Below, one piece after another: positions 1-7,899 of a stretch of 64,000 bases of DNA. The position numbers were made by a program, and so were the translations under genes. The stretch lies in the NCBI GenBank assembly GCA_014655195.1, contig BNBH01000021.1, positions 62,001-126,000 on the forward strand. The letters run 5' to 3'. This DNA is from Streptomyces cellulosae (lineage in GTDB: Bacteria; Actinomycetota; Actinomycetes; Streptomycetales; Streptomycetaceae). Position 1 is the first letter of the stretch. Each line of letters starts with the position of its first letter. The notes beneath the pieces were generated by a model. It made no database searches, was not told the DNA's origin, and worked only from the letters and a program-made list of their open reading frames with translations.

Positions 1-58
1 AGCGCATATGGGTGGGAAACCACTGCAAGGTCTCTGAGTCTGTTTCCACCAGTCTCAT
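1..58 (-). CDS. 5' end of unknown protein, seventh gene of operon copy 1 (runs off window)
   Basis: An ATG at 58 overlaps the stop of the preceding minus-strand gene in an ATGA arrangement. A GGAG lies about seven bases upstream of it. The frame stays open to the window edge and begins MRLVETDSETLQWF. The position and the overlap match the last gene of the second operon copy (start at 7234), but the first residues do not resemble that protein. This slot may therefore hold copy-specific genes. Only 19 codons are visible, so no function can be assigned. Confidence 0.6.
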   Translation of the reverse strand, partial: MRLVETDSETLQWFPTHMR

Positions 59-702
59 TCGTAACTCCATCGGAACGTCGTCATGACGGCATCGAAAAGC
101 TCTACCAGAATGTCTGCAAGTTCACTGTCCGGGCGTCCATCGGCAATGGTACTGAACGACACCGTCAGCCACTTCGGAGTGGCGTGGTTGGGTATCTTCA
201 AGATGTATTCAACTCGTCTTGAGCAGTGCTCCACTTCACGGCTTGGGTCCGGCTGGGCCACACCGTCGACCCGGAATCCCGTCGCGCCGTCGATGGTCAC
301 TTCCTCGCTTTGTGAGGCATTCGGACGCAAGGAGCTGAGTACCATCGCGGAATCCATGCCCACTGATGACGCGGTCAGCGGCTCGGAGATGATGAAAGAA
401 GCAGGAAGAGTCATGCCGTCAACGCGTTCCACCGGCAGGTGCAGATCCAGCGCGCGCGCTTCGCGCGCCTGTCGTGCCACCTTCCTGAGGCGCTTGATCA
501 GCTCAAGGCGCGCCTTGGTGAGGTCATCGCGTGGAATGTCGGCGGGCAGCTCCTGCACGGATCCGTCCACGATGCGTTTGATCGCCTCGTTGGTGCCGGC
601 GCGCAGGGGAATCATGTCCCAGCCTGGGGGAGGGACAAGCGTGTAGCCGGTAGGAGTTCCAGCGCTGGTGTCTTCGAAGGACGACTCAGTGGTTCCCGAC
701 AC
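55..702 (-). CDS. Conserved ~215-aa soluble protein of the WXG/T7SS-signal operon (copy 1)
   Basis: The 215-aa product has no signal peptide or membrane segment. The GTG at 702 was chosen because GGGAAAGGA lies just upstream and because it puts a short overlap (17 bases) on the preceding membrane-protein gene. The paralogue at 7231-7899 shares the layout: an N-terminal P-x-W-x-x-(I/V)-PLR-x-GT motif, a helical middle, and a C-terminal strand-helix ending FDAVMTTFRW (FDAVMATFRW in the paralogue). Function is unknown. The fixed place downstream of a T7SS-signal protein suggests a cytoplasmic chaperone or accessory role (inference). It is the sixth gene of a translationally coupled operon. Confidence 0.85.
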   Translation of the reverse strand: MSGTTESSFEDTSAGTPTGYTLVPPPGWDMIPLRAGTNEAIKRIVDGSVQELPADIPRDDLTKARLELIKRLRKVARQAREARALDLHLPVERVDGMTLPASFIISEPLTASSVGMDSAMVLSSLRPNASQSEEVTIDGATGFRVDGVAQPDPSREVEHCSRRVEYILKIPNHATPKWLTVSFSTIADGRPDSELADILVELFDAVMTTFRWSYE

Positions 703-1093
703 GTCGAGTCCTTTCCCATATCGCGGAACAGGCCACGAGGATCGGTGTGACCAGTGCTCCGACAACGCCCACCCAATAGCTGGTGATGATGGCGGGAAGG
801 ACAAGAAGGAAGGAGATACCCATGGCATGCGTAAGGCCTGCTGGGCGTCGGCTCCCTCGCGAGTGGCGTAGAAACAGCACGAACAGGCACACGAGAGCGG
901 CCGACACCACGCCGCGCTGAAGCCACACCCAGGCCAAGCCCAGCGATTCAGGAATCAGGAAGGCGCCGCCGACATAGATGATGATGTAGGCGAACGGAAT
1001 GATGAGGCACAGGCGGGCGAGCGACACAACTCCTCCGCCCAATCGTTCCCACAGTGATTTGGTCTCACTTCTGCGTGACGTCACGTTATTCAT
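686..1093 (-). CDS. Small integral membrane protein (operon copy 1, fifth gene)
   Basis: The 135-aa protein has about four hydrophobic segments, near residues 23-45, 54-75, 87-105 and 108-127. It has a basic N-terminus and a positively charged tail, so it sits in the cytoplasmic membrane. AAAGGGAA precedes the ATG at 1093, and the gene begins 15 bases after the T7SS-signal protein gene. A protein of nearly identical length and hydropathy occupies the same place in the second copy (7889-8299) with little sequence identity. It may act as a membrane partner or immunity-type protein for the upstream product, but no family was recognised. Confidence 0.85.
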   Translation of the reverse strand: MNNVTSRRSETKSLWERLGGGVVSLARLCLIIPFAYIIIYVGGAFLIPESLGLAWVWLQRGVVSAALVCLFVLFLRHSRGSRRPAGLTHAMGISFLLVLPAIITSYWVGVVGALVTPILVACSAIWERTRRVGNH

Positions 1094-1108
1094 TTCCCTT
1101 TGCTGCTG

Positions 1109-2467
1109 TCACCATGAAGATCCGACGGGGGCTTTCCAAGTGTTCTCTTTCCATTCGTTGTAGCCGTCGCTCGACCACTTGTCGGGGAGTACTCCGTCTG
1201 TCGCCTTGGATGCAGCGCTCCAGGCGTCGCTCTGCCCGAAGGTCTTGTCCACGGCGTCCGCCCCGGCACCAGCGTAGATGGCGGCCAGGGAAATGCCGTA
1301 CCCCGCCCTGGCCTTCGCAGTGTTGCCAACGGCTGCTTCAGGGAAGGCAGCCTTGTTCTTGGCGAACTGAGAGTAGATGCCATGGAGCTCGTCGTCACCG
1401 AGGTGTGCCCACTTGGCTCCCGCGCTCGACTCGGTCGCCTCCTTGGCCACCCGTCCGGCATCGTCAGAGATCTTCTTGCGGGTGAAGGTCAACAGGTCCT
1501 TGTAGAACTTCTTCGCGCCCTCGTCGGCGGTGTTCGAGATGGCTCTTTGCAGCGAGTTCATCATCGATTTGTGAGCACGCAAACCCGCCTTGAGTCCGGC
1601 TTGCCGTCCGGTGACGGCACCCGCCTTGGTTGCAGCATTGGCGCCCTTGAGCATCGTGAGGCCGGCTCGGCCGGCACCCATGGTCAGCAAGCCGACCGAG
1701 TCCATGGCTACTTCCATCCAACTGGCCTCTCCGGCCGCGGCAAGGATCGCTCTCGCGCCTAGGATGATTCCGCCGAGTGCCAGGGCAAGGACATTCAAGC
1801 CCGGGATGAACAGTGCGATGACGCCGATGATCGTCGCGGCCCATCCCAAAGCGTCCAACACCACCTTGATGGTGTCGATGTTGTCATGGATCCAGCCTTT
1901 GAAGTTGTCCCACCAACTGTCCTCGATCGCGTCGTCAAGCTGGTCGCGAATCTTGTCGGCGTGATGGCGAGCTCGTTCGTCCCTGCGCTCCTTGATGCGT
2001 TCGAGCTGCACCCGATACGTGTGCAACGGGTCGCTCTGGGCGCCGCTGGGTGACGCTGTGGGAGCCGGGGCCGTGCCCTCGCCGGACTCGGCCTTGGCCT
2101 TCTCAGCCTCGAGGTGCTCCTGCTCCTTCTTGGCGTTGGCCAGAACCTTGTCGGCCTCACCTTGGAACTCTTCGAGGTCGTTCGCCCAGTTGGTGAGGTG
2201 GCCGTGGACCCTCTCGTAACGGCTCGCCACCTGGTCGAGTCGTTTCTCCAGGCCCTCAGCCTCTTCCTGCAGCCTTGATGCGTACTTTCCCTTGAGTTCG
2301 TTGTCGCGACCGATACCGCGCAGAAGTGTGGCCTGCTCGCGAAGCGTGCTGGCCACCGACTTCATGTGCTTGACCTCGCTGTGTATTTCTTGCGGGTCCC
2401 CCGGCACAGGGTCGGAGTCGGCGAGGGGATGCCAGTCGCGTGGGCGAGGTTTGGAGGATGGGGTCAC
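1109..2467 (-). CDS. T7SS-signal-domain protein with coiled coil and central hydrophobic segment (copy 1)
   Basis: The 452-aa protein starts with the actinobacterial putative T7SS secretion-signal domain: DWHPL at 11-15 and DPVPGDP at 19-25. Helical, probably coiled-coil sequence follows to about 180, with a Pro/Ala/Ser linker at 130-146. Then come SWWDNFKGW (184-192) and a long hydrophobic stretch (about 202-245). The rest is alanine-rich, with no recognisable enzyme motif, and the chain ends in GSSW. Its start overlaps the stop of the WXG100-like gene by four bases, implying coupled expression. By family it is a candidate type VII substrate or co-substrate. No toxin domain is visible. The paralogue at 8313-9650 shares the ends and the SWW-hydrophobic core, and differs between. 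Confidence 0.85.
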   Translation of the reverse strand: MTPSSKPRPRDWHPLADSDPVPGDPQEIHSEVKHMKSVASTLREQATLLRGIGRDNELKGKYASRLQEEAEGLEKRLDQVASRYERVHGHLTNWANDLEEFQGEADKVLANAKKEQEHLEAEKAKAESGEGTAPAPTASPSGAQSDPLHTYRVQLERIKERRDERARHHADKIRDQLDDAIEDSWWDNFKGWIHDNIDTIKVVLDALGWAATIIGVIALFIPGLNVLALALGGIILGARAILAAAGEASWMEVAMDSVGLLTMGAGRAGLTMLKGANAATKAGAVTGRQAGLKAGLRAHKSMMNSLQRAISNTADEGAKKFYKDLLTFTRKKISDDAGRVAKEATESSAGAKWAHLGDDELHGIYSQFAKNKAAFPEAAVGNTAKARAGYGISLAAIYAGAGADAVDKTFGQSDAWSAASKATDGVLPDKWSSDGYNEWKENTWKAPVGSSW

Positions 2468-2769
2468 TTCTTCTTCCTCGCCTTACGAAGCTCTTCGGCC
2501 AGCTTGGCGTCGGCTCCAGAGAAGCCGTCGATGGTGGCTTTCACCAACTCCCCGACGGTTTTCACGCTTTCGAGTAGCTTGCCGCGGTGATCATCCCAGT
2601 TGTCCACGAACTTGCCCATGGCATCGGATATCTCACTGTTGCCCCAATAAGGATGCATGTCATCCTTTCGGTTGTTGAGATCCTTGAGTTCTCTCTGGAT
2701 CTCCTTCAGTCGGGATTCCGACTTCACCAACAGGTCAACGTTAACGATGAGGTCCGAGTCGCCAGCCAT
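2464..2769 (-). CDS. WXG100-like helical-hairpin protein (copy 1)
   Basis: The 101-aa product has two amphipathic helices separated by a turn containing Y-W-G (41-43). This is the size and layout of WXG100/EsxA-like proteins, which form helical hairpins and are exported by, or pair with substrates of, type VII systems. NWDD (57-60) in helix two recurs in the paralogues at 9694-9978 and 24376-24720 (NWED). The C-terminus ends in repeated lysines. AAGGAC precedes the ATG, and the stop overlaps the start of the T7SS-signal gene by four bases. The two are probably co-expressed and may form a complex. No ESX machinery genes are in the window. Confidence 0.85.
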   Translation of the reverse strand: MAGDSDLIVNVDLLVKSESRLKEIQRELKDLNNRKDDMHPYWGNSEISDAMGKFVDNWDDHRGKLLESVKTVGELVKATIDGFSGADAKLAEELRKARKKK

Positions 2770-2838
2770 GATGTCCTTGATGTTCTCGAGTTGGGGTATC
2801 GCGAGCGCTCACGCCGTCGTCCGTGGTATTGGGGCGCT

Positions 2839-3912
2839 TCAGCGGTTGACTGCCTGGATTTCCTGGACGGTGACGGCCTGGTCGTTGCCGAAGGTGCCGT
2901 CCGGGAGGTCGTCTCCGGCACCGCCGGTGCCGGTCCAGGAGATGTCCCAGGTGATCGTGGCCTGGAGGTTGTACGTCCCGTTGCCCGACGAGCGGAGGTA
3001 GGTGATGCCGCACGGCGGGGTGCGGTTCGCCTTGCCCTTCGCGTAGGGCTCGCCGATCGAGCTGTCGTCGTTGATCACGCATTCGCCGGATGCCGGGTAG
3101 GTGACGGCGTCGTCGGTGCCTGGCTCGAGGGTCAGGGTCACCGGCTTTGCTGTCGTTGTGGCTTGGAGGTTGAAGCCCGGCACGTTGAGGGCTGCCGTCG
3201 CCTGCACCTCGTCGAACACGGCCTTGTCGAGCCATGCCCAGGTTGGGAGGTTGACCTTGGTGGTCTGCTCCGGGGCGAGGGTCACCTCGGTGTCGGGCAG
3301 TTGCATGTGCTGGTAGGCCAGGGCCGCGAGGATCTCCGGGGTGATGGCTTCCTCGTACTGCGGAGGCGGGGCCTCGCCGTTGTCGACCCAGAAGGGGAGG
3401 TCGTTGCAGGAACTGCGCTTCAACAGGTCTGGTTCGTTGGGATTCTCGACGGCGGCCCAGAACATGCCCTCGCCGTCCTTGTCGACGTTGTAGTCCTTGT
3501 AGCCGGGGGTGTCGGTCCAGCCGTACTCGTTCTCGTAATGCCGCTTCAGCTCGCTCAGGGCCGCGCCGGCGTGACCGCCCATGCCGGGGGCGCTCATCTG
3601 CCTCTCGATGTCCTGGGACATCTTCTTCTTGAAGTCCTTGGCACCGAGGTAGGGGGCGTACCAGCAGGGCGGCGGGGTCCAGTTGACGTCGGTCGACGTC
3701 ACATTTCCCCTGCTTCCGTTCGTGGCGACGGAACCGGAGTATGTGATGCGGGCAGTGGCGTAGATGCCCTTGTCGTTGCTTCCACCGGACTGCTCGGAGG
3801 CCCCTTTGTCGGAGCCCACCGGTTTTGCGGCGTATGCGACGTCGGTGAGTGCGATGGCGCTGAGCATGAGAGCGAGTGCCGCGGCACCGGTCAGCGAGCG
3901 ACAATGTCTCAT
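2839..3912 (-). CDS. Secreted four-cysteine protein of unknown function (paralogue 1 of 4)
   Basis: The 357-aa protein starts at the ATG at 3912, whose A is the last base of the lipoprotein stop (TGATG coupling). A Sec signal peptide covers about residues 1-28 (RH start, hydrophobic core, ending AYAA). Conserved landmarks shared with the proteins at 10069, 13600 and 27135 are PPxCWY, SCN-x-LPFWV, VNLPTWAWLDK, SGEC-IN, TPPCG-YLRxS, and an almost invariant C-terminus around DLPDGTFG and VTVQEIQ. The four shared cysteines suggest two disulfides outside the cell. No enzymatic motif is recognised. It is always the gene after a small lipoprotein, so the two probably act together at the cell surface (inference). 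Confidence 0.9.
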   Translation of the reverse strand: MRHCRSLTGAAALALMLSAIALTDVAYAAKPVGSDKGASEQSGGSNDKGIYATARITYSGSVATNGSRGNVTSTDVNWTPPPCWYAPYLGAKDFKKKMSQDIERQMSAPGMGGHAGAALSELKRHYENEYGWTDTPGYKDYNVDKDGEGMFWAAVENPNEPDLLKRSSCNDLPFWVDNGEAPPPQYEEAITPEILAALAYQHMQLPDTEVTLAPEQTTKVNLPTWAWLDKAVFDEVQATAALNVPGFNLQATTTAKPVTLTLEPGTDDAVTYPASGECVINDDSSIGEPYAKGKANRTPPCGITYLRSSGNGTYNLQATITWDISWTGTGGAGDDLPDGTFGNDQAVTVQEIQAVNR

Positions 3913-4580
3913 CACTGGCACTTTGCCGCCTTCGTCTCGACGAAGACCTTCGATGCCTGCCACAGGGTGTCCGACGTGGGGAACTTGGCCATGATGATCT
4001 TGTAGTAGTCGAAATCCTCAATGCTGGGTTCTGTCGTCAATACCTTTCCGGTCTTCACCTCCTTACCGAAGAACTTGCCGGCGTCGGCGCAGAAGGCAAC
4101 CTCCACTGACGTGCCGCTATCGGCCGATCGCGTGGTCGCGTTGTAATGGCGGAGGGTGCCGGTGGCGGTCCAACCGCCGTCGATCCAGGCGTTGACCTGA
4201 GTCTTTGCGTAATGCAATCCCTCGCCGGTGGAATAGGTCGCGATGGCCGCTTCGTTGGCGGTGCGCTTGTCGACGCCGCGATAGATGGCGCGGAAGAAGT
4301 TGGCGGCATCTTCCATCGCCGCCGCCTCGTTCTTGTCCTCCGGCTTGTCCCAGTCGAAGACGAGGTTCATGTCCGCGGGCAGCGACAGGTCCACGCCGTC
4401 GGGCTTGTCCTCCTGGGGCGCGGCCGGTTCCGCCGACTTGCTCGGCTGCTCGGACTCCTGGCCTGCGCCGGCGATCTCGTCGCTGCCGGTGGAGCTTTCG
4501 TCCCCACCGCCGCAGGCCGTGAGCAGCAGGGCCGCCGCGGTGGCGAACGCGGCGGCGGTGGGCAAGGTGCGGCGCTTCAC
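3912..4580 (-). CDS. Small secreted lipoprotein, first gene of operon copy 1
   Basis: The 222-aa product begins at a GTG (4580) with GGGGAG upstream. A lipoprotein signal peptide has the lipobox LTAC (acylated Cys at about 23), followed by a Gly/Ser/Asp/Glu/Pro-rich linker to about 60 and a compact domain. The domain contains YVDGGW-like (here WIDGGWT), FCADAGKFFGKEV, and a C-terminal cysteine (AAKCQ). The cysteine after the central F/Y and the terminal cysteine are conserved in the paralogues at 11100, 14646 and 28199 and probably pair. It is membrane-anchored outside the cell. It heads the seven-gene operon and is coupled to the secreted protein gene. Confidence 0.9.
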   Translation of the reverse strand: MKRRTLPTAAAFATAAALLLTACGGGDESSTGSDEIAGAGQESEQPSKSAEPAAPQEDKPDGVDLSLPADMNLVFDWDKPEDKNEAAAMEDAANFFRAIYRGVDKRTANEAAIATYSTGEGLHYAKTQVNAWIDGGWTATGTLRHYNATTRSADSGTSVEVAFCADAGKFFGKEVKTGKVLTTEPSIEDFDYYKIIMAKFPTSDTLWQASKVFVETKAAKCQ

Positions 4581-4609
4581 AGTGACTCCCCGTGAGACAG
4601 AAGTGCAGT
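4571..4609 (-). repeat. 39-bp block identical in three copies (start codon plus 5' leader of lipoprotein genes)
   Basis: This block covers the GTG start, the GGGGAG ribosome site and about 29 bases of leader. It is identical, base for base, at 4571-4609, 11765-11803 and 15290-15328, although the lipoproteins they serve diverge within a dozen codons. The leader is therefore better conserved than the protein sequence, which points to a regulatory role or gene conversion. Confidence 0.9.
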
Positions 4610-4619
4610 TGAGATCAGA

Positions 4620-4646
4620 GACGGTATCGGTGTGGTTTTCGGTTTC
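4620..4646 (-). promoter_or_regulatory. Candidate ECF-sigma-type promoter of operon copy 1
   Basis: Reading the minus strand, GAAAC (within TGGCGAAACC) is followed after exactly 18 bases by CGTC (within GATACCGTC). The same pair with the same spacing occurs upstream of the lipoprotein genes at 11814-11840 and 15338-15364. GAAC/CGTC-like boxes are typical of extracytoplasmic-function sigma factors. The identity of the sigma factor is not known, and no start site has been mapped. Confidence 0.5.
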
Positions 4647-4684
4647 GCCAGTGCGATGAGGGCCATGGCCTTATGTCTCGCCGG

Positions 4685-5341
4685 TCAGGCCGGTTCGTCG
4701 GGAAGGGCTTCGAGGGGATCGGTGAAGGAGACGGTCTGCAGCAGCGCCGACATCAAGCGGTAGACCGAGGCCCAGTGCTCCATGGATGCCGTGTGGAGCG
4801 TGAACACGGCCGTGTACGAGCCCGTGGGGAACGGGACGTGCGCCTGGATCTGGCCGGTGAGGAGCTTCGCTTCCTCGCCGGTCGCCGTCACGTCCGGGTT
4901 GAGCCGGTACTCGCGCACGCTGATGCACGACACCGCCGGTCCGCAGGGCAGGTCGAGCCAGATCGCGTCGTTGTAGGGGTCGGCGGAGAGCGTGGCGAGG
5001 ATTCCTTGGGCCACGGCGTCCGTGTCCTCGCCGGAGTGGTCGGTCTGCATGACGCCGACGGTGAAGGCGCACTGGACGACGCCTTCCCCAGGCTCGTGCC
5101 TTACGGACTCGTCCGTCAGGGTTTCTTCGCCATCGTCCGCCGCGGAGAACAGGCCCATGGCGGCGTAGGAGAGGCCGGCGTCACCCATCATCTCGGCGAT
5201 GGCCTCGTAATAGGGAGCGGCGGGCTCCCAGATGTTCGCGTCACCGCGTGAGTAGAGCTCGCGTACGAAGGAACGGGCGCGTTCCGTGCGCTCCTCCGGG
5301 GTCGCGGCGATCGGGAGGGCGAAGAAGCCCTCGGGGGCCAC
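4685..5341 (-). pseudogene. Distant relative of the ~215-aa operon protein, N-terminus unclear
   Basis: This open frame of 218 codons runs from a GTG at 5341 that has no convincing ribosome site. The similarity-like region (LPPLWF then APEGFFALPIAAT) already begins upstream in the same frame, where no ATG or GTG is present. The body resembles the 55-702 and 7231-7899 proteins in layout: P-x-G/W...PL/P, a helical middle, and a C-terminal strand-helix near FPTGSYTAVF and LLQTVSF. It lies downstream of an IS element and a C-terminal gene fragment. It is most likely the decayed or 5'-damaged remains of another operon copy, but an intact gene with a non-canonical start cannot be excluded. Confidence 0.5.
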
Positions 5342-5430
5342 GAACCACAGAGGGGGGAGGGTGTCGGGACGCGTTGAGGTGTGGGGCGGTGGGCATGGTG
5401 CGGAGGCCGTTCGGTGGGTGGGGGAGAGGG

Positions 5431-5542
5431 TCAGGTCAGGAAGTCCTGAGAGTGGTACTCCGTGATCGGCATTTCTCTTCCGTAGCTGTCCATGAGACTG
5501 TTCAGCCCCGGGTGGCCGAACATCACGTCCGTCTTGCTCGGC
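5431..5542 (-). pseudogene. C-terminal fragment of an unknown protein cut by the IS element
   Basis: On the minus strand an open frame enters from the IS boundary and ends at a TGA (5431-5433). It encodes about 36 residues including SKTDVMFGHPGLNSLMDSYG and MPITEYHSQDFLT. Codon use is protein-like, there is no start, and the fragment abuts the inferred left end of the insertion sequence. It is read here as the surviving tail of a disrupted gene. The family is not recognised. Confidence 0.45.
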
Positions 5543-6443
5543 GCCAGTGAACTTGTTCCATCATCGGCCTGAGCTGGCCAGATGCAGGGTCAGGACGGCT
5601 TGGACGAGGCTCGTGATGCGGGTGGTCGAGCACCGCAGTTTGCGGAGGAGCCGCCAGGACTTGAGGGTGGCCACGGCCTGCTCGACCAGGGCCCGGATCT
5701 TCGCGTGGGACCGGTTGACGGCCTTCTGGCCTGTGGAGAGGTTCTCCCAACGTCCCCAGTACGGAACCCGGACCGTGCCCCCGGCGCCTCGGTATCCCTT
5801 GTCGGCCCAGCAGGTGATGCCAGCGTCTGTGAGAGCGGCGATGATGCCGTGTTCACGGGCGGCCCGGGCATCGTGGACGGCTCCGGGCAGAGCTGGCGAC
5901 GCCCACAGCAGCCGGCCGGACGGATCAGCCAGGACCTGCACGTTCATCCCGTGCTTCTTGTGCTTGCCGGAGTAGAAGGGGCGGTCCGCGGCGATCCGGT
6001 CGATCGGCAGGAGGGTGCCGTCCAGCAGAACGAACGCCTTGGTCGATGCCGTCCGGGCCGCCTCCGCGATAGTCGGGGCGAGGGCGGCCAGGAGCTCAAC
6101 GGCCTCGGCGACGTACCGGTAGGCCGTCGTGGTTCCGATGCCGAATCCGGCTGCGAGCTGGGCATACGGGTGGCCGTTGCGAGGGTGGGCGAGGGTGAGT
6201 GGGGCCTGCTGGTCCGGGCTCAGGCGCCGCCATCCGGTACCGAGTTCCCGGCGGCGCCGACGGAGTCTGGCGGACAGGAAGCGCAGGGCAGAACTGGACA
6301 CGTCGACGCCCGACGGGTAGACAAGCACACGAAGCCTCTGGTGGAGACGGATTTCTTGGTCGAAAACCCATCTACCAGGGGCTTCACCTGCCTGTCAGCC
6401 CAACTGACGTGCCCAGTCGCCAGGTTGGAAAGAGCTCAGTGGC
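5543..6443 (-). mobile_element. IS5-family insertion sequence, ~0.9 kb
   Basis: The single transposase gene is flanked by imperfect terminal inverted repeats. The left end starts GCCAGTGAACTTGTTCCA at 5543. The complement of the right end (6426-6443) reads GCCACTGAGCTCTTTCCA, matching at 14 of 18 positions. Length and gene position fit IS5-family elements. No target-site duplication is evident. The element separates the two WXG/T7SS-signal operon copies and has truncated a gene on its left. Confidence 0.65.
5561..6328 (-). CDS. IS5-family transposase (DDE_Tnp_4 type)
   Basis: The 255-aa protein has an N-terminal helix-turn-helix (about 50-75, PYAQLAAGFGIGTTTAYRYV) and an RNase-H-like DDE core. 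Candidate catalytic residues are D103 (LLDGTLLPI), D176 (WADKGYRG) and E216 (RALVEQAVATLKSW). It cuts and joins the ends of its own element. The GTG at 6328 is the likely start. The frame is complete and in one piece, so the element could be active. Confidence 0.85.
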   Translation of the reverse strand: MLVYPSGVDVSSSALRFLSARLRRRRRELGTGWRRLSPDQQAPLTLAHPRNGHPYAQLAAGFGIGTTTAYRYVAEAVELLAALAPTIAEAARTASTKAFVLLDGTLLPIDRIAADRPFYSGKHKKHGMNVQVLADPSGRLLWASPALPGAVHDARAAREHGIIAALTDAGITCWADKGYRGAGGTVRVPYWGRWENLSTGQKAVNRSHAKIRALVEQAVATLKSWRLLRKLRCSTTRITSLVQAVLTLHLASSGR

Positions 6444-6616
6444 TCCATCGCCACGGCGATCAATTCCGGAGTGTCGTGATGCCCGTGGACCATGACTTGG
6501 GAGACCGGGCGCTGCGTGCCAGTGGCCCAATCCCCGAATGGCAGCATCAGAACAGCAGGACCCCGTTCGCCACCACGTCTGGGCGAGGAAGGCCGGATAC
6601 TCTGAAATGACCTACT
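6444..6616. other. Short stretch right of the IS; possible gene remnant
   Basis: On the minus strand one frame from about 6610 reads into the IS end without a stop. It includes GPAVLMLPFGDWATG and VMVHGHHDTPELIAVAM, which looks protein-like, but no start or ribosome site was found. It may be the other flank of the gene interrupted by the IS. It is not in the same frame as the left fragment, and no homology is recognised. Confidence 0.25.
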
Positions 6617-7234
6617 TCAAGGAATGAAGATGGCTAGTGAGCGCGCCAGTTCTTCCAGATCAGCGGCAGCGTGCATGATTCTGGCAACGTCTTCGGTGGC
6701 CGTCCAGACAACTACGTCCGCTTCGTGCTCAGCGACTTGCCACGCATATCGAACACAGGCGAGTACATGCGGCGAATCTTTCTGGGTGACGTACCGAAAC
6801 GTCGTCAGACCTTCACCCAAGTGTTCGGAGTGGAAGGGCTTCACCACAGGAGGCTCAACAGCGTTCGGGTCGTCTGCCTCGGTGAGAGCGCGCAGCGCGA
6901 GGTGGCGCGGCTCTCCCGCTGGGCCGATTGCTGCGCAAACCGGGAGCGGCATATCTGTTGGATGGGCAAGATGTAGAAATAGCCAGTGGTCAGACCCAGG
7001 AGGGCAAAGGGCTTCGGCACAACGGAACAGGGTTTCGCCTACGAAATCCACACCGTTAGGCCCAGGATCGATTTCTCGTTCCGACCACAGGTCTTCGGCC
7101 TGTTCCAGGCACCAGGATCTGATGTCATCCCATTCCTCGAAGGGGGCCGAGGGTCCTGACCGGGGAGGGACGATTACCCAGGGATAAAAGTCGACGTACT
7201 CGATGTCGATGATTGGCCAGAAAACGCCGCTCAT
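6617..7234 (-). CDS. Unknown protein, seventh gene of operon copy 2
   Basis: The 205-aa soluble protein starts at the ATG at 7234, which overlaps the preceding stop (ATGA). It begins MSGVFWPIIDIEYVDFYPW, is rich in acidic and aromatic residues, and has no signal peptide, membrane segment or known motif. It closes the seven-gene operon. The corresponding gene of copy 1 (start at 58) begins with a different sequence. A variable last gene is the usual position for an immunity or specificity protein, but that is inference only. Confidence 0.8.
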   Translation of the reverse strand: MSGVFWPIIDIEYVDFYPWVIVPPRSGPSAPFEEWDDIRSWCLEQAEDLWSEREIDPGPNGVDFVGETLFRCAEALCPPGSDHWLFLHLAHPTDMPLPVCAAIGPAGEPRHLALRALTEADDPNAVEPPVVKPFHSEHLGEGLTTFRYVTQKDSPHVLACVRYAWQVAEHEADVVVWTATEDVARIMHAAADLEELARSLAIFIP

Positions 7235-7899
7235 TCGAACCTCCAGCGAAAGGTTGCCATCACTGCATCGAACCACTCGACGAGAACCTCTGCGAGCTCA
7301 TCTCTCGGGTTCCCTCCTCCTACCGTCGAGAAGGCGGCCACAAACCACCGGGCAGGATCCCCGGGCACGGATGCGATGTACTCGATGCGGCGTGAGGCGA
7401 CATCTACGCCGTGGGTGGGATCCGCCTCCGCGACGAACTCACGCCGGACGGCGACTGCCCCGTCGACCTCTCCAGAACTGAGATCAGCGTTTACTCTCTC
7501 CCGAGACAGCAACTGCACTACCAGGTCGGTGGGATCTGCGAACGTTGCTCCCGGTTCGCGCTCCGGTAGGGTCGTTTCCGTCACAAGGATTGACGCGCCA
7601 AGGTTGAATTCCTGATCGCCCACAGGCTTCACCGGAACGTATAGATCGAGTCCGTTTTTCTGCTGAGCTTGAGTGACAGAGCTTCGGAAGCGTGCCGATA
7701 TTACCTTCTTGTAGGGTCCGATTTTGTCCGGGGGAAGATGTTCCGGGATACGTGAAAACAAGTCCTTCAGGATGCTTCCAACAGCTTCTTCCGTGCCCTG
7801 ACGCAGGGGTACTTGAGCCCACTGGGAAGGCAGCAAAAGGCGGTAACCTGTCGCCGGCTTACTGCTTCCATCCGTCGCCGCGGTGTGCTCAGCGTCCAT
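7231..7899 (-). CDS. Conserved ~220-aa soluble protein of the WXG/T7SS-signal operon (copy 2)
   Basis: The 222-aa paralogue of the 55-702 product starts at the ATG at 7899 with GGGAG upstream and overlaps the membrane-protein gene by 11 bases. Shared features are S-x-W-x-QVPLRQGTEEA near the N-terminus, LDLYVPV in the middle, RRIEYI, and the end FDAVMATFRWRFE. No signal peptide or transmembrane helix is present. The strict coupling to its neighbours suggests a cytoplasmic accessory or chaperone role for the operon products (inference). Confidence 0.85.
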   Translation of the reverse strand: MDAEHTAATDGSSKPATGYRLLLPSQWAQVPLRQGTEEAVGSILKDLFSRIPEHLPPDKIGPYKKVISARFRSSVTQAQQKNGLDLYVPVKPVGDQEFNLGASILVTETTLPEREPGATFADPTDLVVQLLSRERVNADLSSGEVDGAVAVRREFVAEADPTHGVDVASRRIEYIASVPGDPARWFVAAFSTVGGGNPRDELAEVLVEWFDAVMATFRWRFE

